Assembly: GCA_003501335.1 (NCBI GenBank)
Contig: DNPQ01000127.1
Location: 1 to 5,540, forward strand
DNA length: 5,540 bases
Direction: 5' to 3'
Origin: Bacillota bacterium
GTDB taxonomy: Bacteria > Bacillota > UBA4882 > UBA8346
How positions within the stretch are numbered: the first letter of the stretch is position 1; every line of letters begins with the position of its first letter. Below the pieces are notes generated by a model, which had not been told where the DNA came from, ran no database searches, and saw only the letters and a program-made list of their open reading frames with translations. Both the position numbers and the translations under genes were made by a program. This document shows, one piece after another, positions 5,124-5,540 of this stretch.

Positions 5124-5540
5124 CCCGGCGACCCCTTATCAGCAACATCCGTACCAACTGCAAAATAGCCATTGCAGCGGCAGCCACATAAGTCAAAGCG
5201 GCTGCGCTAAGTACCTTACGGGCGCCGGCCTCTTCTTCACCCCGCGATAAAAAACCGCAATCGGTTAGCATAACCAAACCCCTGCTGCTGGCATTAAACT
5301 CAACCGGTAAGGTTACAACGGTAAAAAATACAAAAAAGCTGAATAAGATAATTCCTAGGTCTAGCAAAAACGGACCGCGAAAAAAAAGACCGATAAAAAA
5401 TAAAATATAACCTAAATTGGAACCAAAACTGGCAATCGGAAAAATGGAATTGCGGACGGAAAGTGGAACATACGCATTGGCATGTTGAATAGCATGTCCG
5501 GTTTCATGAGCAGCCACTCCTAAGGAAGCAAGTGAACGCC
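5116..5540 (-). CDS. Membrane zinc metallopeptidase, YugP-like, N-terminus cut by window edge
   Basis: This is the C-terminal part (about 140 residues visible) of a Zn_peptidase_2 family integral-membrane protease like Bacillus subtilis YugP, which is about 225 residues long. The zinc-binding helix reads RSLASLGVAAHETGHAIQHA, with the HExxH motif at HETGH and E12 as the expected catalytic base. The conserved PVEFNASSRG (about visible residues 78-87) probably supplies the third metal ligand, E80. Three hydrophobic segments (about 32-53, 57-78 and 110-134) fit membrane spans. The frame stays open to the window edge. The GTG at 5515-5517 is the internal valine before AAHETGH, not a start codon. 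The stop overlaps the rsmB start by 8 nt, the usual tight arrangement of these two genes in Bacillota. The physiological substrate is not established for this family as far as I know. Confidence 0.94.
   Translation of the reverse strand, partial: RSLASLGVAAHETGHAIQHANAYVPLSVRNSIFPIASFGSNLGYILFFIGLFFRGPFLLDLGIILFSFFVFFTVVTLPVEFNASSRGLVMLTDCGFLSRGEEEAGARKVLSAAALTYVAAAAMAILQLVRMLLIRGRRDD
5132..5137 (-). promoter_or_regulatory. Ribosome binding site of rsmB, inside the zinc peptidase gene
   Basis: AAGGGG on the minus strand lies 8 nt before the rsmB ATG at 5123, within the last codons of the peptidase gene. It supports this rsmB start and coupled translation. Confidence 0.7.

Overview
The window carries six protein-coding loci, all on the minus strand, packed into three transcription units. 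It looks like a low-to-medium GC Bacillota chromosome (Clostridia or Negativicutes type). The evidence is the YugP-type membrane zinc peptidase overlapping rsmB (a familiar Bacillota neighbourhood), strong AGGAG-type ribosome binding sites, and intrinsic terminators with U-tracts. An EmrA/HlyD-type adaptor is also present, which would suit a diderm member, but that is inference. I cannot name a genus.

Read in the direction of transcription (high to low coordinates), the first unit holds the C-terminal part of a YugP-like zinc metallopeptidase (5116-5540, cut by the window edge). It overlaps rsmB (3750-5123) by 8 nt; rsmB encodes the 16S rRNA m5C967 methyltransferase. About 70 nt later comes a metallo-beta-lactamase-fold hydrolase gene (2985-3678). 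That gene is broken by two closely spaced -1 frameshifts and an in-frame TAA. A hairpin with a U-tract (about 2913-2959) ends this unit.

The second unit starts from a promoter that fits the consensus well (-35 at 2856-2861, -10 at 2833-2838, 17-nt spacer). It is flanked by two copies of the palindrome GTTGAANNTTCAAC, 37 bp apart. It encodes a MarR-family repressor, probably starting at a non-standard ATT codon (2305-2790), and a GNAT acetyltransferase (1788-2330) whose start overlaps the end of marR by 26 nt. A strong terminator lies at 1690-1720. The layout suggests an autoregulated repressor with a translationally coupled acetyltransferase.

The third unit begins in a very AT-rich spacer with nested palindromes and a candidate promoter. 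It encodes a flavodoxin-fold FMN oxidoreductase with an iron-sulfur-type cysteine cluster (870-1589), then, after a 30-nt gap, an EmrA/HlyD-type membrane fusion protein (1-839) that runs off the window. The rest of an efflux system, probably an EmrB-like MFS transporter, would be expected beyond position 1.

I see no mobile element, CRISPR array, tRNA or rRNA. I found no convincing undescribed system. The most noteworthy points are the ATT start of marR with its paired operators, the multiply broken hydrolase gene, and the pairing of a cysteine-cluster flavoprotein with an efflux adaptor.
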